DNA of 64,000 bases from Filobacillus milosensis (GTDB taxonomy: Bacteria; Bacillota; Bacilli; Bacillales; Alkalibacillaceae): assembly GCF_004402015.1 (NCBI RefSeq), contig NZ_SOPW01000007.1, positions 83,000 to 146,999 of the forward strand. The letters are read 5' to 3'. The notes beneath the pieces are model-generated. The model was not told the DNA's origin and searched no databases. It saw only the letters and a list, made by a program, of their open reading frames with translations. Within the stretch, counting starts at the first letter, position 1; each line of letters opens with the position of its first letter. A program made the position numbers and the translations under genes. Positions 34,283 through 42,964 of this stretch are shown here, piece by piece.

Positions 34283-34804
34283 TTATTTTTGTAAATTGAC
34301 AGCCGATTGAAACTCCTTAATAGATGCTTTTACTTCATCATAGACATCAGTCTTAGATAGAAAACTTAGTACCAGAGTTTGTTGGTCATGTTGAGTAATA
34401 TAGACATCAGTTCGGATACTTTCTTCGTGTTTAGAGTGATAAGAAAAATGTCCATCCTCTTCCTTTAAGACTTCAACGTCACCTGCTCCATTCAATAATT
34501 CATTCTTCAACTGTTCGAAAGACTTATCTGTATTAATAACTGAAGCAATCGCTTTCAAATTTTGGTGATTGAAATTCACTGTAAGTGGATCTTCTTTTTC
34601 CTTACCTACGGACCAACCAGAAACTTCTGATACAACAAGTCCACCTTTTTTATACAATGCTTCTTGTTGTGTGTCTTCCTTTTTTGCCTGTTCTTCTTGT
34701 TGCTCTGTTTTTTGTGGTTGTTCTTCTTTTTCTTCAGCATCTGCGCCACATCCAGATAGAACTAACAATCCAGCTGTCAAAGTAAGCAATAATTTGTTAA
34801 GCAT
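34283..34804 (-). CDS. Putative lipoprotein
   Basis: A 173-residue protein with lipobox LLVLSGCGAD (lipid Cys near residue 19), a Glu/Gln/Lys-rich linker and a C-terminal alpha/beta domain (GWSVGKEKEDPLTVNFNHQN). The family is not recognised. The domain resembles small stress-type lipoproteins only in general layout. GGGAGAGG precedes ATG 34804. The downstream polyacidic protein gene is probably cotranscribed. Confidence 0.8.
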   Translation of the reverse strand: MLNKLLLTLTAGLLVLSGCGADAEEKEEQPQKTEQQEEQAKKEDTQQEALYKKGGLVVSEVSGWSVGKEKEDPLTVNFNHQNLKAIASVINTDKSFEQLKNELLNGAGDVEVLKEEDGHFSYHSKHEESIRTDVYITQHDQQTLVLSFLSKTDVYDEVKASIKEFQSAVNLQK

Positions 34805-34873
34805 TTAAGTACCTCTCCCTCAATCAATCTACCCATAAACTACGGGTAAGAGGTTAATTTTTTGAGGGTCTTT

Positions 34874-35518
34874 TTACTTTTTTCCTTGCCATTCGTCAAA
34901 AAATTCAGCAAGAAATTGTTCCATGTATTCATGTCGATCTTTAGCAATTTCGTATCCGATTTTTGTATTCATCAGATCTTTCAATTTAAGTAATTTTTCA
35001 TAAAAATGATTAATCGTTGTGCCTTCGTTGCTTCTGTATTCTTCATGGGTCATGGACTCACGTGGTTGGGAAACAGGATTATGAATGATATTCCCTACCG
35101 AACCAGCATAAGTAAAACATCTAGCAATCCCAATCGCACCGATGGCGTCTAATCGATCTGCATCTTGCACAACTTGCGCTTCTAAGTTTGTGAGCTCCGC
35201 CCCGTTACCACCTTTAAACGAGATGGTTTTCGTAATGTCGATAATATGAAGTCGTTTTGATTCATCTATTTCCAATTGTTTTAACCAATCCTCAACTTTT
35301 TTCTCCGCAGCTTGAAGATCATCATTGAGTTTCTCATCCGCCACGTCATGTAGTAATGCCGCCATCGTACAAATGAATTCGTCCGCACCTTCTTCTGACG
35401 CAATTCTTCTCGTCATTTTTGTTACACGTTCGATATGCCACCAGTCATGACCAGAGCCTTCTCCTTCAAGTTCACTTCTCACAAAATCAGCTGTTCGTTG
35501 AATAATTTCATCATCCAT
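34874..35518 (-). CDS. HD domain phosphohydrolase (YpgQ/YedJ-like)
   Basis: A 214-residue HD-superfamily hydrolase. The metal site is visible as His in GHDWWHIERV, the HD pair in ALLHDVADEK, and the distal Asp in QDADRLDAIGAIG. Relatives such as B. subtilis YpgQ hydrolyse nucleoside triphosphates to give pyrophosphate. AGGGTTAG-like sequence precedes ATG 35518. A monocistronic gene divergent from the thiamine leader. Confidence 0.9.
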   Translation of the reverse strand: MDDEIIQRTADFVRSELEGEGSGHDWWHIERVTKMTRRIASEEGADEFICTMAALLHDVADEKLNDDLQAAEKKVEDWLKQLEIDESKRLHIIDITKTISFKGGNGAELTNLEAQVVQDADRLDAIGAIGIARCFTYAGSVGNIIHNPVSQPRESMTHEEYRSNEGTTINHFYEKLLKLKDLMNTKIGYEIAKDRHEYMEQFLAEFFDEWQGKK

Positions 35519-35591
35519 TTCTAACCCTCCGCACTTTTGTGATATTTCTACAAATTATATCAAAAATTTAACTGCTAATAATTTAAAAATT

Positions 35592-35696
35592 ACCACCAGT
35601 AAAAGTTAAAAGACCGCTAGAAAAATTTTTAGAACCGCTAATAAAGCTTCGAAAACCGCTAATATTTCCTAGAAAACTCCAAAAAACTCTACCTTC
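35592..35696. repeat. Periodic repeat array C (core ACCGCTA, 3-5 copies, 21 bp step)
   Basis: The core accgcta (accgct plus a) starts at 35613, 35634 and 35655. Degenerate copies lie at 35592 (accacca) and 35676 (actccaa), every step being exactly 21. The bases after the core are A/T-rich and mostly different. The array lies between the HD-hydrolase start and the TPP riboswitch. Confidence 0.8.
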
Positions 35697-35797
35697 CCCA
35701 AACAATTCAGCCGACTATAAAATTCTGAATTCACTGTTTACAATCTTTCAACTATTAGTTATTCTTTAAATGTAAGAAAACTGCATAACCGATCAAA

Positions 35798-35884
35798 ACA
35801 CTAGGGGAGCTACTTTAAGTGGCTGAGAAGGCTGAGCCTGACCCTTATGACCCGATCTAGATAATACTAGCGTGGGGAAGTGTA
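35798..35884 (+). promoter_or_regulatory. TPP (THI-box) riboswitch
   Basis: All conserved aptamer parts are present in order: AGGGGAGC, GGCTGAGA, the CTGACCCTTATGACCCGA junction, GATCTAGATAATACTAGCG and GGGGAAGTGT, closed by acact/agtgt. It controls the thiamine-precursor transporter ykoFEDC by transcription termination at 35925-35956. Confidence 0.97.
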
Positions 35885-35924
35885 GTGAGGCTGTTAAACT
35901 ATTCATTCTTTAAATATACAGGCG

Positions 35925-35956
35925 AACTGCATTCCCACGGGAGTGCAGTTTTTTTA
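35925..35956 (+). terminator. Riboswitch-controlled terminator
   Basis: The stem aactgcattcc pairs with ggagtgcagtt (one wobble) and is followed by seven T. An upstream aaaactgca at 35777-35785 can pair with the same right arm (tgcagtttt) and is a candidate antiterminator. Confidence 0.85.
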
Positions 35957-35984
35957 TGTAAAAAATTTAGAGGAGGAGTTTCAG

Positions 35985-36572
35985 ATGACTAACGAATGTG
36001 GAACAAGTAGAATTGCGGGGTGCCAATTTACTCTCTACCCGATGAGCGACAAGTTTGTGGATATTATTTTGTCAGCTCTTGATAAGGTGGATACGTCCAA
36101 AGTATGGAAAGACACTGATGATGTAAGCACCTGCATTCGAGGAAAAATGGTGCACATTTTTGATGTGACACAAGCGATTTTTCTTCATGCGGCTAAAACA
36201 GGTGAACATGTTGCTATGAGCGGGACGTTTTCGATCGGTTGTCCTGGAGATTCATCAGGGGATGTGTTCATGGACGAGAATGATCAGCCCCAAAACAAAG
36301 CTGGCATACAAGATATTAAACAACAGGCAGGATGTAAATTCGCCCTTTATCCTATGGGGCACGAAGATTATATGAAAAAAATTATGGATCAAATTGATCT
36401 ATCAAAAAGTCGTGGGGTTGAAGTCAGTGAATCACATTACGCCACACGATTAGACGGTGATGTGAAAGATATCTTCAACACATTACAAGAATCCTTTGAC
36501 CAAGTTCAGCAAGTCGTATCACACGTCACGATGACTTTTACAATATCGGCGAATAGTCCATCCAATAAATAA
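35985..36572 (+). CDS. ykoF: YkoF, thiamine/HMP-binding protein
   Basis: A 195-residue protein made of two similar ACT-like halves, each beginning GCQFTLYPMS or GCKFALYPMG. This is the hallmark of YkoF, which binds thiamine or its pyrimidine moiety (HMP) and works with the YkoEDC ECF-type transporter. ATG 35985, after AGAGGAGGAG, is chosen over an in-frame ATG at 35943 that lies in the terminator. First gene of the TPP-controlled operon. Confidence 0.93.
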   Translation: MTNECGTSRIAGCQFTLYPMSDKFVDIILSALDKVDTSKVWKDTDDVSTCIRGKMVHIFDVTQAIFLHAAKTGEHVAMSGTFSIGCPGDSSGDVFMDENDQPQNKAGIQDIKQQAGCKFALYPMGHEDYMKKIMDQIDLSKSRGVEVSESHYATRLDGDVKDIFNTLQESFDQVQQVVSHVTMTFTISANSPSNK

Positions 36573-36586
36573 GGGGGTTTCTCAAA

Positions 36587-37189
36587 ATGAATCAATGGAA
36601 GTTAAAAGAAATTGTATTAATGTCCATTTTAGGTGTAGTCTTTGGTTTTATTTATCTTGCGTTTTTTGGTGTAGGAAAAATATTTACAGGCCTACTAGCA
36701 CCATTTGGTTTAGGTGATTTAGGTTACGAAGTGATCTACGGTATATGGTTTATTGTTTCAGTCATTGCCGCTTATATTATCCGGAAGCCTGGTGCTGCTC
36801 TTATGGCTGAGATGATAGCAGCACTAGTTGAAGTTCTTGCTGGGTCAACGACAGGACCAAGCTTATTACTATCTGGTTTTGTTCAAGGTTTAGGAGCTGA
36901 ACTCGCATTTGCACTAACTAGATACAAAGATTATCGTCTGCGAATCTTGATTTTCTCAGGTGTCGGCGCAGCATTATTAAGTTTCCCTTATCATTATTTC
37001 ACTGCCGGGTTTGACGCTTATGCACCATGGGTTCTTACTTTAATGTTTATTGCACGAGTCATCAGCGCTATTATAATCACGGGGATTATCGGTAAGTTTG
37101 TCAGTGACCAGCTGGCGAAAACAGGCGTGTTACGTGGTTATGCGTTAGGTAAAGAGCTTCAAGAAAAGCGTGAAAGAAATGCAGCGTAA
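36587..37189 (+). CDS. ykoE: YkoE, S component of the thiamine-precursor ECF transporter
   Basis: A 200-residue integral membrane protein with five or six helices and the YkoE-type start WKLKEIVLMSILGVVFGFIY, followed by AALVEVLAGSTTGPSLL. It is the substrate-binding S component, taking up HMP or a related thiamine precursor. It lies 14 bp after ykoF behind AAGGGGG, and its end overlaps the ATPase gene. Confidence 0.93.
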   Translation: MNQWKLKEIVLMSILGVVFGFIYLAFFGVGKIFTGLLAPFGLGDLGYEVIYGIWFIVSVIAAYIIRKPGAALMAEMIAALVEVLAGSTTGPSLLLSGFVQGLGAELAFALTRYKDYRLRILIFSGVGAALLSFPYHYFTAGFDAYAPWVLTLMFIARVISAIIITGIIGKFVSDQLAKTGVLRGYALGKELQEKRERNAA

Positions 37190-38753
37190 GCCTTTAATTA
37201 AACTGAAGGATTTCTCTTTTTCTTATGAAAAAAAGCAAAATCCTATTCTTCAGAACCTGAATTTCTCCATTTATAAGGGAGAATCAACACTGTTAATGGG
37301 AGGTAGCGGTTCAGGTAAAAGCACACTCGCGCTCTGTTTAAACGGTTTATATCCTGAAGCAGTTGAAGGTTTTTCGTCTGGTGAAATTTATTACCGTGAA
37401 AGAAACATTAATGATTTTGAAAGTGGAGAGCTCAACCAGAATATTGGTATTGTTTTTCAAGATCCTGAAAGTCAATTTTGTATGATTCGAGTAGAAGATG
37501 AACTGGCTTTTACGTTAGAAAATTTATCTGTCCCACCTTCTGAAATGCGCTCTAGAATTGAAGAGGTTCTTAAACAAGTAAATATGAGTGAGTTTATCGA
37601 GAGTAAAATTCACGAGCTATCAGGTGGTCAAAAACAAAAAATCGCTTTAGCTTCAGTATTATTAATGGAACCTGAATTGCTAATATTAGACGAACCAACT
37701 GCAAATCTTGATCCATTATCAAGCTTGGAGTTCATCGAGTTAATCGGTGAGCTTCAAACAAAGATAGATATGAGTATTCTGGTGATTGAACATCAAGCGG
37801 ATGACTGGTTGCCTTTGATTAATCGAGTGATTGTATTAAATCAAAGCGGTGAGCTTTTAGAAGATGGCTCGCCAAGTGAGATTTTCACTAAGGAGACGCA
37901 ACGCCTAGAAAATCAGGGACTCTTTTTACCTAAACAGTATACCGGTGCACCAACAAGAAAAAGAATCCCTTCACTTATAAAAAATGCGCAACCATGTCTG
38001 GACTTGAAAGATGTTGCTTTTAAACGAAAAAATAAAGCTATATTAAACCATGTAAGTTTTAATATTCATGAAGGTGAATTCGTTGCAATCGTTGGTCAAA
38101 ATGGGGCTGGAAAGTCGACATTACTACAGTTAATGTCTCGTTTAATGCAACCTAATGAAGGCGAAATTAAACTTTACAATACTCCACTCAATGATTGGAC
38201 CGAAAAAGAATTAAGACATGTTACAGGTTTTGTTTTTCAAAACCCAGAGCACCAATTTATTACCGATACGGTTTATGACGAAATCGTTTTTGGTATGAAA
38301 CTGAACAATGAGCCAGATGAAAAGATAGAATCCGTAGCAAGTAATCTTTTAAGAGCATTTCATTTAACTGATCATAAGTGGAGTAACCCCTTCACCTTAA
38401 GTGGAGGTCAAAAACGTCGATTAAGTGTAGCGACTATGTTAGATGAAACCCCTGGATTACTGTTATTTGATGAACCAACATTTGGTCAGGATGCCCAAAC
38501 GACAAATGAACTTATGAAAATCGTAACTGAATTAAAAATGAAAGGCACTTCCATCGTTTTTGTCACACATGACATGGATTTAGTGGATATTTACAGTGAT
38601 CGAGTCATTGTACTCAACGAGGGAAGCCTGGCTTTTGATGGTCATCCAGACGATCTGTGGAAAAATGATGAATTATTAGCTGAGGCCAGATTAAGAAAGC
38701 CTTATCGTTTAGAAAAGGCGGGTGAAGCAGTTGATCTCGTCAATCAACCCTAG
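37179..38753 (+). CDS. ykoD: YkoD, duplicated energy-coupling ABC ATPase
   Basis: About 524 residues with two fused ABC ATPase domains. The first has the Walker A GGSGSGKST, signature LSGGQKQKIAL and Walker B LLILDEPT. The second has GQNGAGKST, LSGGQKRRLSV and LLLFDEPT. It energises the ECF transporter with YkoC. The start is uncertain: ATG 37179 or GTG 37170, both overlapping the end of ykoE, and neither with a strong ribosome binding site. Confidence 0.92.
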   Translation: MQRKPLIKLKDFSFSYEKKQNPILQNLNFSIYKGESTLLMGGSGSGKSTLALCLNGLYPEAVEGFSSGEIYYRERNINDFESGELNQNIGIVFQDPESQFCMIRVEDELAFTLENLSVPPSEMRSRIEEVLKQVNMSEFIESKIHELSGGQKQKIALASVLLMEPELLILDEPTANLDPLSSLEFIELIGELQTKIDMSILVIEHQADDWLPLINRVIVLNQSGELLEDGSPSEIFTKETQRLENQGLFLPKQYTGAPTRKRIPSLIKNAQPCLDLKDVAFKRKNKAILNHVSFNIHEGEFVAIVGQNGAGKSTLLQLMSRLMQPNEGEIKLYNTPLNDWTEKELRHVTGFVFQNPEHQFITDTVYDEIVFGMKLNNEPDEKIESVASNLLRAFHLTDHKWSNPFTLSGGQKRRLSVATMLDETPGLLLFDEPTFGQDAQTTNELMKIVTELKMKGTSIVFVTHDMDLVDIYSDRVIVLNEGSLAFDGHPDDLWKNDELLAEARLRKPYRLEKAGEAVDLVNQP

Positions 38754-39510
38754 TGTTAAAGGGATCTCAATCCTGATACCAGGTATTTTACTAAGCTTAG
38801 CGTTTGATGTCATTACGCCACTCGTATTTCTAATATTTATTTTAACAATCACTTTTTTATTCGGAGATGTATCTATAAAAAGATGGCTGATGTTCTTTGC
38901 TCCACTTTCCTTGTTTGCATTAGGATTAGCTTGGACATCTATGCTTCATACGAACGAAAAATACTCAGGGGGTGAGCTGCTGGTCGACTTTTGGTGGATC
39001 GATATTACAACAGGCAGTCTACAAGTAGGGGTCAGCTTAGCATTAAGGTCTATGTGCTTTATTTCACTTTCACTACTCTTTGCACTAACGACTGACTCTA
39101 CTAAATTAATGTTAAGTTTGATGCAACAGTTAAAGCTACCGCCAAAATTGACCTATGGAATTTTAGCCGGATATCGCTTTTTACCTTTATTTAAGCACGA
39201 ACTCGATCTATTACGTCAAGCTCACCAGATTCGGGGCGTTAGTCGTAAAAAAGGCATTCGCGCGCGTTTTGGACGAATGAAACGATACTTGATTCCATTA
39301 TTAGCAAATGCGATTCGAAAATCTGAGCGAGTCGCGAATGCCATGGAATCTAAGGGTTTCACAGGGGATCGAAACCGTACTCACTACCATGAGATGAGGG
39401 TCCGATCACGCGATTGGGTATTTTTGAGCTCCATGGTGGCTGCTCTAATCTTTGCCTTCTACTTGTCTTACGAATTAGGGTATTTGAATATATTTGGTCG
39501 AACGTTTTAA
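38731..39510 (+). CDS. ykoC: YkoC, energy-coupling transmembrane protein
   Basis: About 259 residues of an EcfT-type membrane protein with five or so helices and the two coupling motifs of the family near the C-terminus (ARFGRMKRYLIP and NAMESKGF). It completes the ykoFEDC transporter. TTG 38731 is 10 bases from AAGGCGG and is preferred; GTG 38722 is the alternative. The start lies inside the end of ykoD. Confidence 0.9.
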   Translation: MISSINPSVKGISILIPGILLSLAFDVITPLVFLIFILTITFLFGDVSIKRWLMFFAPLSLFALGLAWTSMLHTNEKYSGGELLVDFWWIDITTGSLQVGVSLALRSMCFISLSLLFALTTDSTKLMLSLMQQLKLPPKLTYGILAGYRFLPLFKHELDLLRQAHQIRGVSRKKGIRARFGRMKRYLIPLLANAIRKSERVANAMESKGFTGDRNRTHYHEMRVRSRDWVFLSSMVAALIFAFYLSYELGYLNIFGRTF

Positions 39511-39516
39511 ATAGAT

Positions 39517-39600
39517 CAATAGATTTTTGAAAAAGGCCAATAGATTCCAGAAATAGACGGATAGGCGTTTACAAAGGACCAATAGAAAGCTCTCACGTCA
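39517..39600. repeat. Periodic repeat array D (core CCAATAGA, 4 copies, 21 bp step)
   Basis: The core caatag, or ggatag in the third copy, mostly preceded by g-n-c, starts at 39517, 39538, 39559 and 39580. Each step is exactly 21. The other bases differ. It lies between the convergent ykoC and methyltransferase genes, and its last unit runs into their shared terminator. Confidence 0.8.
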
Positions 39601-39613
39601 CCACGTGAGAGCT
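39588..39613. terminator. Bidirectional hairpin between ykoC and methyltransferase
   Basis: An 11-bp perfect stem agctctcacgt (39588-39598) with acgtgagagct (39603-39613) closes a cacc loop. The tails are moderately T-rich. Confidence 0.8.
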
Positions 39614-39617
39614 AATC

Positions 39618-40244
39618 TTATATTTTTTCTGCAAGTACTGCCCAATGATAAGGACCAGTTTGAAACCAACGAACGTTTTCAAACCCTGTGTCTCTTAACA
39701 TAACATCCAATTCACTGATAATTGGGTAATCCTCTGTGGGATCCCAATATTCTCCGATTGCCTTTTTCCCGTCATCCATTGCTTGTTGAGAAGCAAACAT
39801 AATATCCAACATAAAAAGTTTTCCGTTCTTTTCTAACAAATCAAACGACACGTTCAATGCATTTAATCTCTCATTCGGCAAAACCTCATGAAAGCAAAAA
39901 CTAGATACAATGTAATCAAAAGACGTATCAACATTAGGTTCATTAAACGTTCCAACCTCTAGTCGATATTCATGGTGTTTGTTCTGACATTCATCAATCA
40001 TCTTCTCAGAGAGGTCAACGCCCCACACTTTAGTGTCTTCTCTGCTCAAAAGAGAAGCAAATGCTCCTGTACCGATTCCGATATCTAGTAATTTAGCGTT
40101 CTCTTTAATAGTTAATAACTCTTTTGATAAAGCTAGACTTGCTTCATAGCCTAGTAGTGGCCCCGATGCATTTTCTAAATCCCTATCGTAAGTTTGAGCC
40201 CATTCATTAAATAAATTTTTCGTTTCCTTTGTCGATCTGTTCAA
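39618..40244 (-). CDS. Class I SAM-dependent methyltransferase
   Basis: A 208-residue methyltransferase with motif I LLDIGIGTGAFASLL near residue 58, motif II VWGVDLSEKM and post-motif FCFHEVL. The substrate is unknown; small-molecule methylation is most likely. TTG 40244 is chosen because GGAGG lies 7 bases upstream. The longer frame from 40259 begins inside that site. Confidence 0.88.
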   Translation of the reverse strand: MNRSTKETKNLFNEWAQTYDRDLENASGPLLGYEASLALSKELLTIKENAKLLDIGIGTGAFASLLSREDTKVWGVDLSEKMIDECQNKHHEYRLEVGTFNEPNVDTSFDYIVSSFCFHEVLPNERLNALNVSFDLLEKNGKLFMLDIMFASQQAMDDGKKAIGEYWDPTEDYPIISELDVMLRDTGFENVRWFQTGPYHWAVLAEKI

Positions 40245-40484
40245 ATTGTATTCCTCCAATAATTTGGTTGTTAGATGTTATTTGCTTTCTTACCTGTTTC
40301 ATCATGACCACTCCTTGTTTATTAGTTTAAGGCTATTTTATTTGAAAATTTAACCAATTACAATCAAAAAAAAGAACAACGTTTTCCGGACACTTCAAAT
40401 TAAAAACAAGGTTTTAAACACTGCAAACCCATAAAAAATACCACATTACTATGTCCTATGGCTGAATTTTTGTACTTTATAAAA

Positions 40485-40513
40485 AATCACCCAAGCTAAA
40501 GCTCAGGTGATTT
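40485..40513 (-). terminator. Terminator of the dehydratase/NTF2-like operon
   Basis: The reverse-strand stem AATCACC-AGCT pairs with AGCT-GGTGATT and is followed by TTTTTTAT. Confidence 0.8.
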
Positions 40514-40861
40514 ATTAGTAATAGTCCCTTGGTGAAAAAACATCTGCCATTGTCCATTGTTTAGTTTCCATATTGAACTACGTAATGAATGGCGGTTGTT
40601 ATGTTTATCGAAAACACGAAAAGTTACCAACGCAACTCCCTCTCCCAATTTTTCCATATGAAAGTCTGACATGACATACTCCCAACTTCGTTGATGTATG
40701 CCTGTTTCATCAAAAGTATCAAGCTGATCTTGTTTATTGAAAACTCTACCAGAACTACCAAACTCTAAAAAGTCATCAGCTAATAATTGTTCAAAGTCCT
40801 TCTTTCTTTTTAGTAGAAGTGTTTCCTCAAGCTCTTTTAAATGAACAGATAAATCTTCCAT
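40496..40861 (-). CDS. SnoaL/NTF2-like (DUF4440) protein
   Basis: A 121-residue NTF2-like fold protein with ETLLLKRKKDFEQLLADDFL, FEFGSSGRVF-type pocket residues and SSIWKLNNGQWQMFFHQGT at the end. Members are often small enzymes or ligand-binding proteins. No function can be given. Its ATG overlaps the stop of the dehydratase gene (TAATG), so it is translationally coupled. Confidence 0.85.
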   Translation of the reverse strand: MEDLSVHLKELEETLLLKRKKDFEQLLADDFLEFGSSGRVFNKQDQLDTFDETGIHQRSWEYVMSDFHMEKLGEGVALVTFRVFDKHNNRHSLRSSIWKLNNGQWQMFFHQGTITNKSPEL

Positions 40862-41832
40862 TACGATCCCCCTTCTGTTTTTACGAGTGTTTGACCGAGC
40901 TTGCCCAGGTCAACATTTCCGCCAGATAGTACACAGACAACTTTTTCATCTGCTACATGTACTTTACCAAACATGGCAGCAGCGACTGTTGTAGCACTCG
41001 ATGGCTCAACCATTTGTTTCATACGTTCCATAACAAAGCTCATCGCATAACGTATTTCATCTTCATTCACTAACACTAATTCGTCCATGTACTTTTGCAA
41101 AATAGGAAAGGTCAAATCACCTGGTTGAGTCGTTCTAAGTCCATCTGCAATTGTTTGATCTGTACCATCTACTGCAGTAATTTTTCCGCGATCTAAAGAT
41201 ACAGCTGTATCATTCCCGGCTTCAGGTTCAACACCAATCACACGGATATCAGGATTCTTTTCTTTAATCACAGTTAAAATTCCTGCGCTCAGTCCTCCTC
41301 CACCAACTGGGACAATAATGGTATCTACATCGTCTATTTGCTCTAAAATTTCCAGGCCTACTGTTCCCTGACCGGCTATGATATGTGGATGATCATAAGG
41401 TGGAATGTATACCCCATCCAATTCATCAGCTAATTCTTTCGCACGAGGGATGCGTTCAGCAGACGTTGTTCCATAAAATTCCACTAAACCACGATATTCT
41501 TTTATGGCATTCACTTTGCTAGTAGTGGCATCAGTAGGAACAACGATTTTAGCTGGTACCTCTAGTTGATTCGCTATATATGCAACGGCTTGACCATGAT
41601 TACCTGAAGAAGCAGCAGTCACAAACTTTGCCCCTTCATCATCTTTAGCTTGAATGACTCGGTTAGTCGCCCCTCTTATCTTAAATGAACCTGTTTTCTG
41701 CAGGTGCTCAGATTTTAAAAATATTTGTGCCCCAACTCTCTCTGATAATTGGTGTGACTTCATCATCGGGGTCACTTTGACCGTACTTGATATTCTTGTT
41801 CGAGCTCTTAATATATCTTCTAATTGGACCAT
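40861..41832 (-). CDS. Threonine/serine dehydratase-like PLP enzyme
   Basis: A 323-residue fold type II PLP enzyme. The PLP Lys is in TGSFKIRGATNRV near residue 52, the substrate loop is ASSGNHGQAVA, and the phosphate-binding Gly loop is PVGGGGLSAG. It lacks a C-terminal ACT domain, so it resembles catabolic threonine ammonia-lyase (TdcB type) or serine racemase. Its product 2-aminoacrylate or enamine is the substrate of RidA, encoded elsewhere in the window. An AGGAG site precedes it. The exact substrate is uncertain. Confidence 0.88.
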   Translation of the reverse strand: MVQLEDILRARTRISSTVKVTPMMKSHQLSERVGAQIFLKSEHLQKTGSFKIRGATNRVIQAKDDEGAKFVTAASSGNHGQAVAYIANQLEVPAKIVVPTDATTSKVNAIKEYRGLVEFYGTTSAERIPRAKELADELDGVYIPPYDHPHIIAGQGTVGLEILEQIDDVDTIIVPVGGGGLSAGILTVIKEKNPDIRVIGVEPEAGNDTAVSLDRGKITAVDGTDQTIADGLRTTQPGDLTFPILQKYMDELVLVNEDEIRYAMSFVMERMKQMVEPSSATTVAAAMFGKVHVADEKVVCVLSGGNVDLGKLGQTLVKTEGGS

Positions 41833-42019
41833 ACCTTAACACTCCTCCAGAAAGGTTAATTATTCTACAGTTTCCCTTTTTGAAGAATTTATGTCAACTC
41901 ATCAACAAATCTGTGAGGATTTTCTCACAAAAGAGTAAACATCGTTAAAAAGTGGTATATCAAGAATATATAATAATGTTGAATTTAATGACTGTTATTA
42001 ATAAATAGGAGTGTTTCGC

Positions 42020-42964
42020 ATGTCATCTAATAAAACCCTGATCACTCTCACTCTATTATTCTCTTTATCTATCATAACGGGTTGTAGTGAGCTTCGTGTA
42101 TTAGAACCCAAAGGACCCGTAGGCGAAGATCAAAAGGAACTTATTATTTACTCCCTCTGGTTTATGTTAGGGATTGTCGTTGTGGTCTTTGGACTTTTTG
42201 GTTATATGGTCTTTAAATATAGAGATCGTCCTGGGCGTGGCAACAAGGATTATGAACCCGAACAGGATGGTAATCTTAAAGTGGAAATCATATGGACGAT
42301 TATACCCTTAATTATTGTGACATTATTATCAATTCCAACCGTTGACACCTTGTTTGATTTAGAAAAACCTCCACAATCAGCTAATGAAGAAGAGCCGCTT
42401 GTGGTATATGCGACATCTGCAGATTGGAAATGGTTTTTCAGTTATCCGGAACAAGGGATCGAAACTGTTAATTACTTACACATCCCGACTGAGCGACCAA
42501 TTGAATTCCGCTTATCTTCAGCGGATTCCATGGCAGCACTGTGGATACCAGCTCTAGGTGGTCAAAAATACAATATGGCGGGGATGCAAACAATTCTATA
42601 CTTACAGGCAGATGAAGAAGGCGTTTATGATGGGCGAAACTCCAATTTTAATGGAGAAGGATTTTCTCTACAGACCTTCCAAGTTCATGCCGAGGAAGAT
42701 ACTGCTTTTAAGGAGTGGGTCAACAAAATTAAAAATGAGAAGCCTGAATTAACTCAAGACCAATATAATGAATTGTTAAAACCTAGCATTATTGGAGAAA
42801 TGGCTTTTTCAAATACTCACCTGGAATGGGTGGATCATGGAACAATGATGGGAAGTGATTACTCCATTAAACGACATCAAAATGCATATGAAAAAAAGCT
42901 TCACTTAAAAAGCTTAGATAAAGCAGACGCAGAGGAAGAAGGTGATGCAGATGAAGCTCAGTGA
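42020..42964 (+). CDS. qoxA: Cytochrome aa3-600 menaquinol oxidase subunit II
   Basis: A 314-residue lipoprotein (lipobox SIITGCSE) with two membrane helices (about 40-62 and 88-110) and an outer cupredoxin domain. The Cu-A ligands of cytochrome c oxidases are absent, as expected for quinol oxidases. [20 protein letters not shown] is the QoxA pattern. ATG 42020 follows TAGGAG. Its end overlaps qoxB. Part of the respiratory chain that passes electrons from menaquinol to oxygen. Confidence 0.93.
   Translation: MSSNKTLITLTLLFSLSIITGCSELRVLEPKGPVGEDQKELIIYSLWFMLGIVVVVFGLFGYMVFKYRDRPGRGNKDYEPEQDGNLKVEIIWTIIPLIIVTLLSIPTVDTLFDLEKPPQSANEEEPLVVYATSADWKWFFSYPEQGIETVNYLHIPTERPIEFRLSSADSMAALWIPALGGQKYNMAGMQTILYLQADEEGVYDGRNSNFNGEGFSLQTFQVHAEEDTAFKEWVNKIKNEKPELTQDQYNELLKPSIIGEMAFSNTHLEWVDHGTMMGSDYSIKRHQNAYEKKLHLKSLDKADAEEEGDADEAQ

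Noticed and set aside
40375..40430. Possible seventh periodic array
   Set aside because: The similar segments are 28-30 bases apart and occur only twice.
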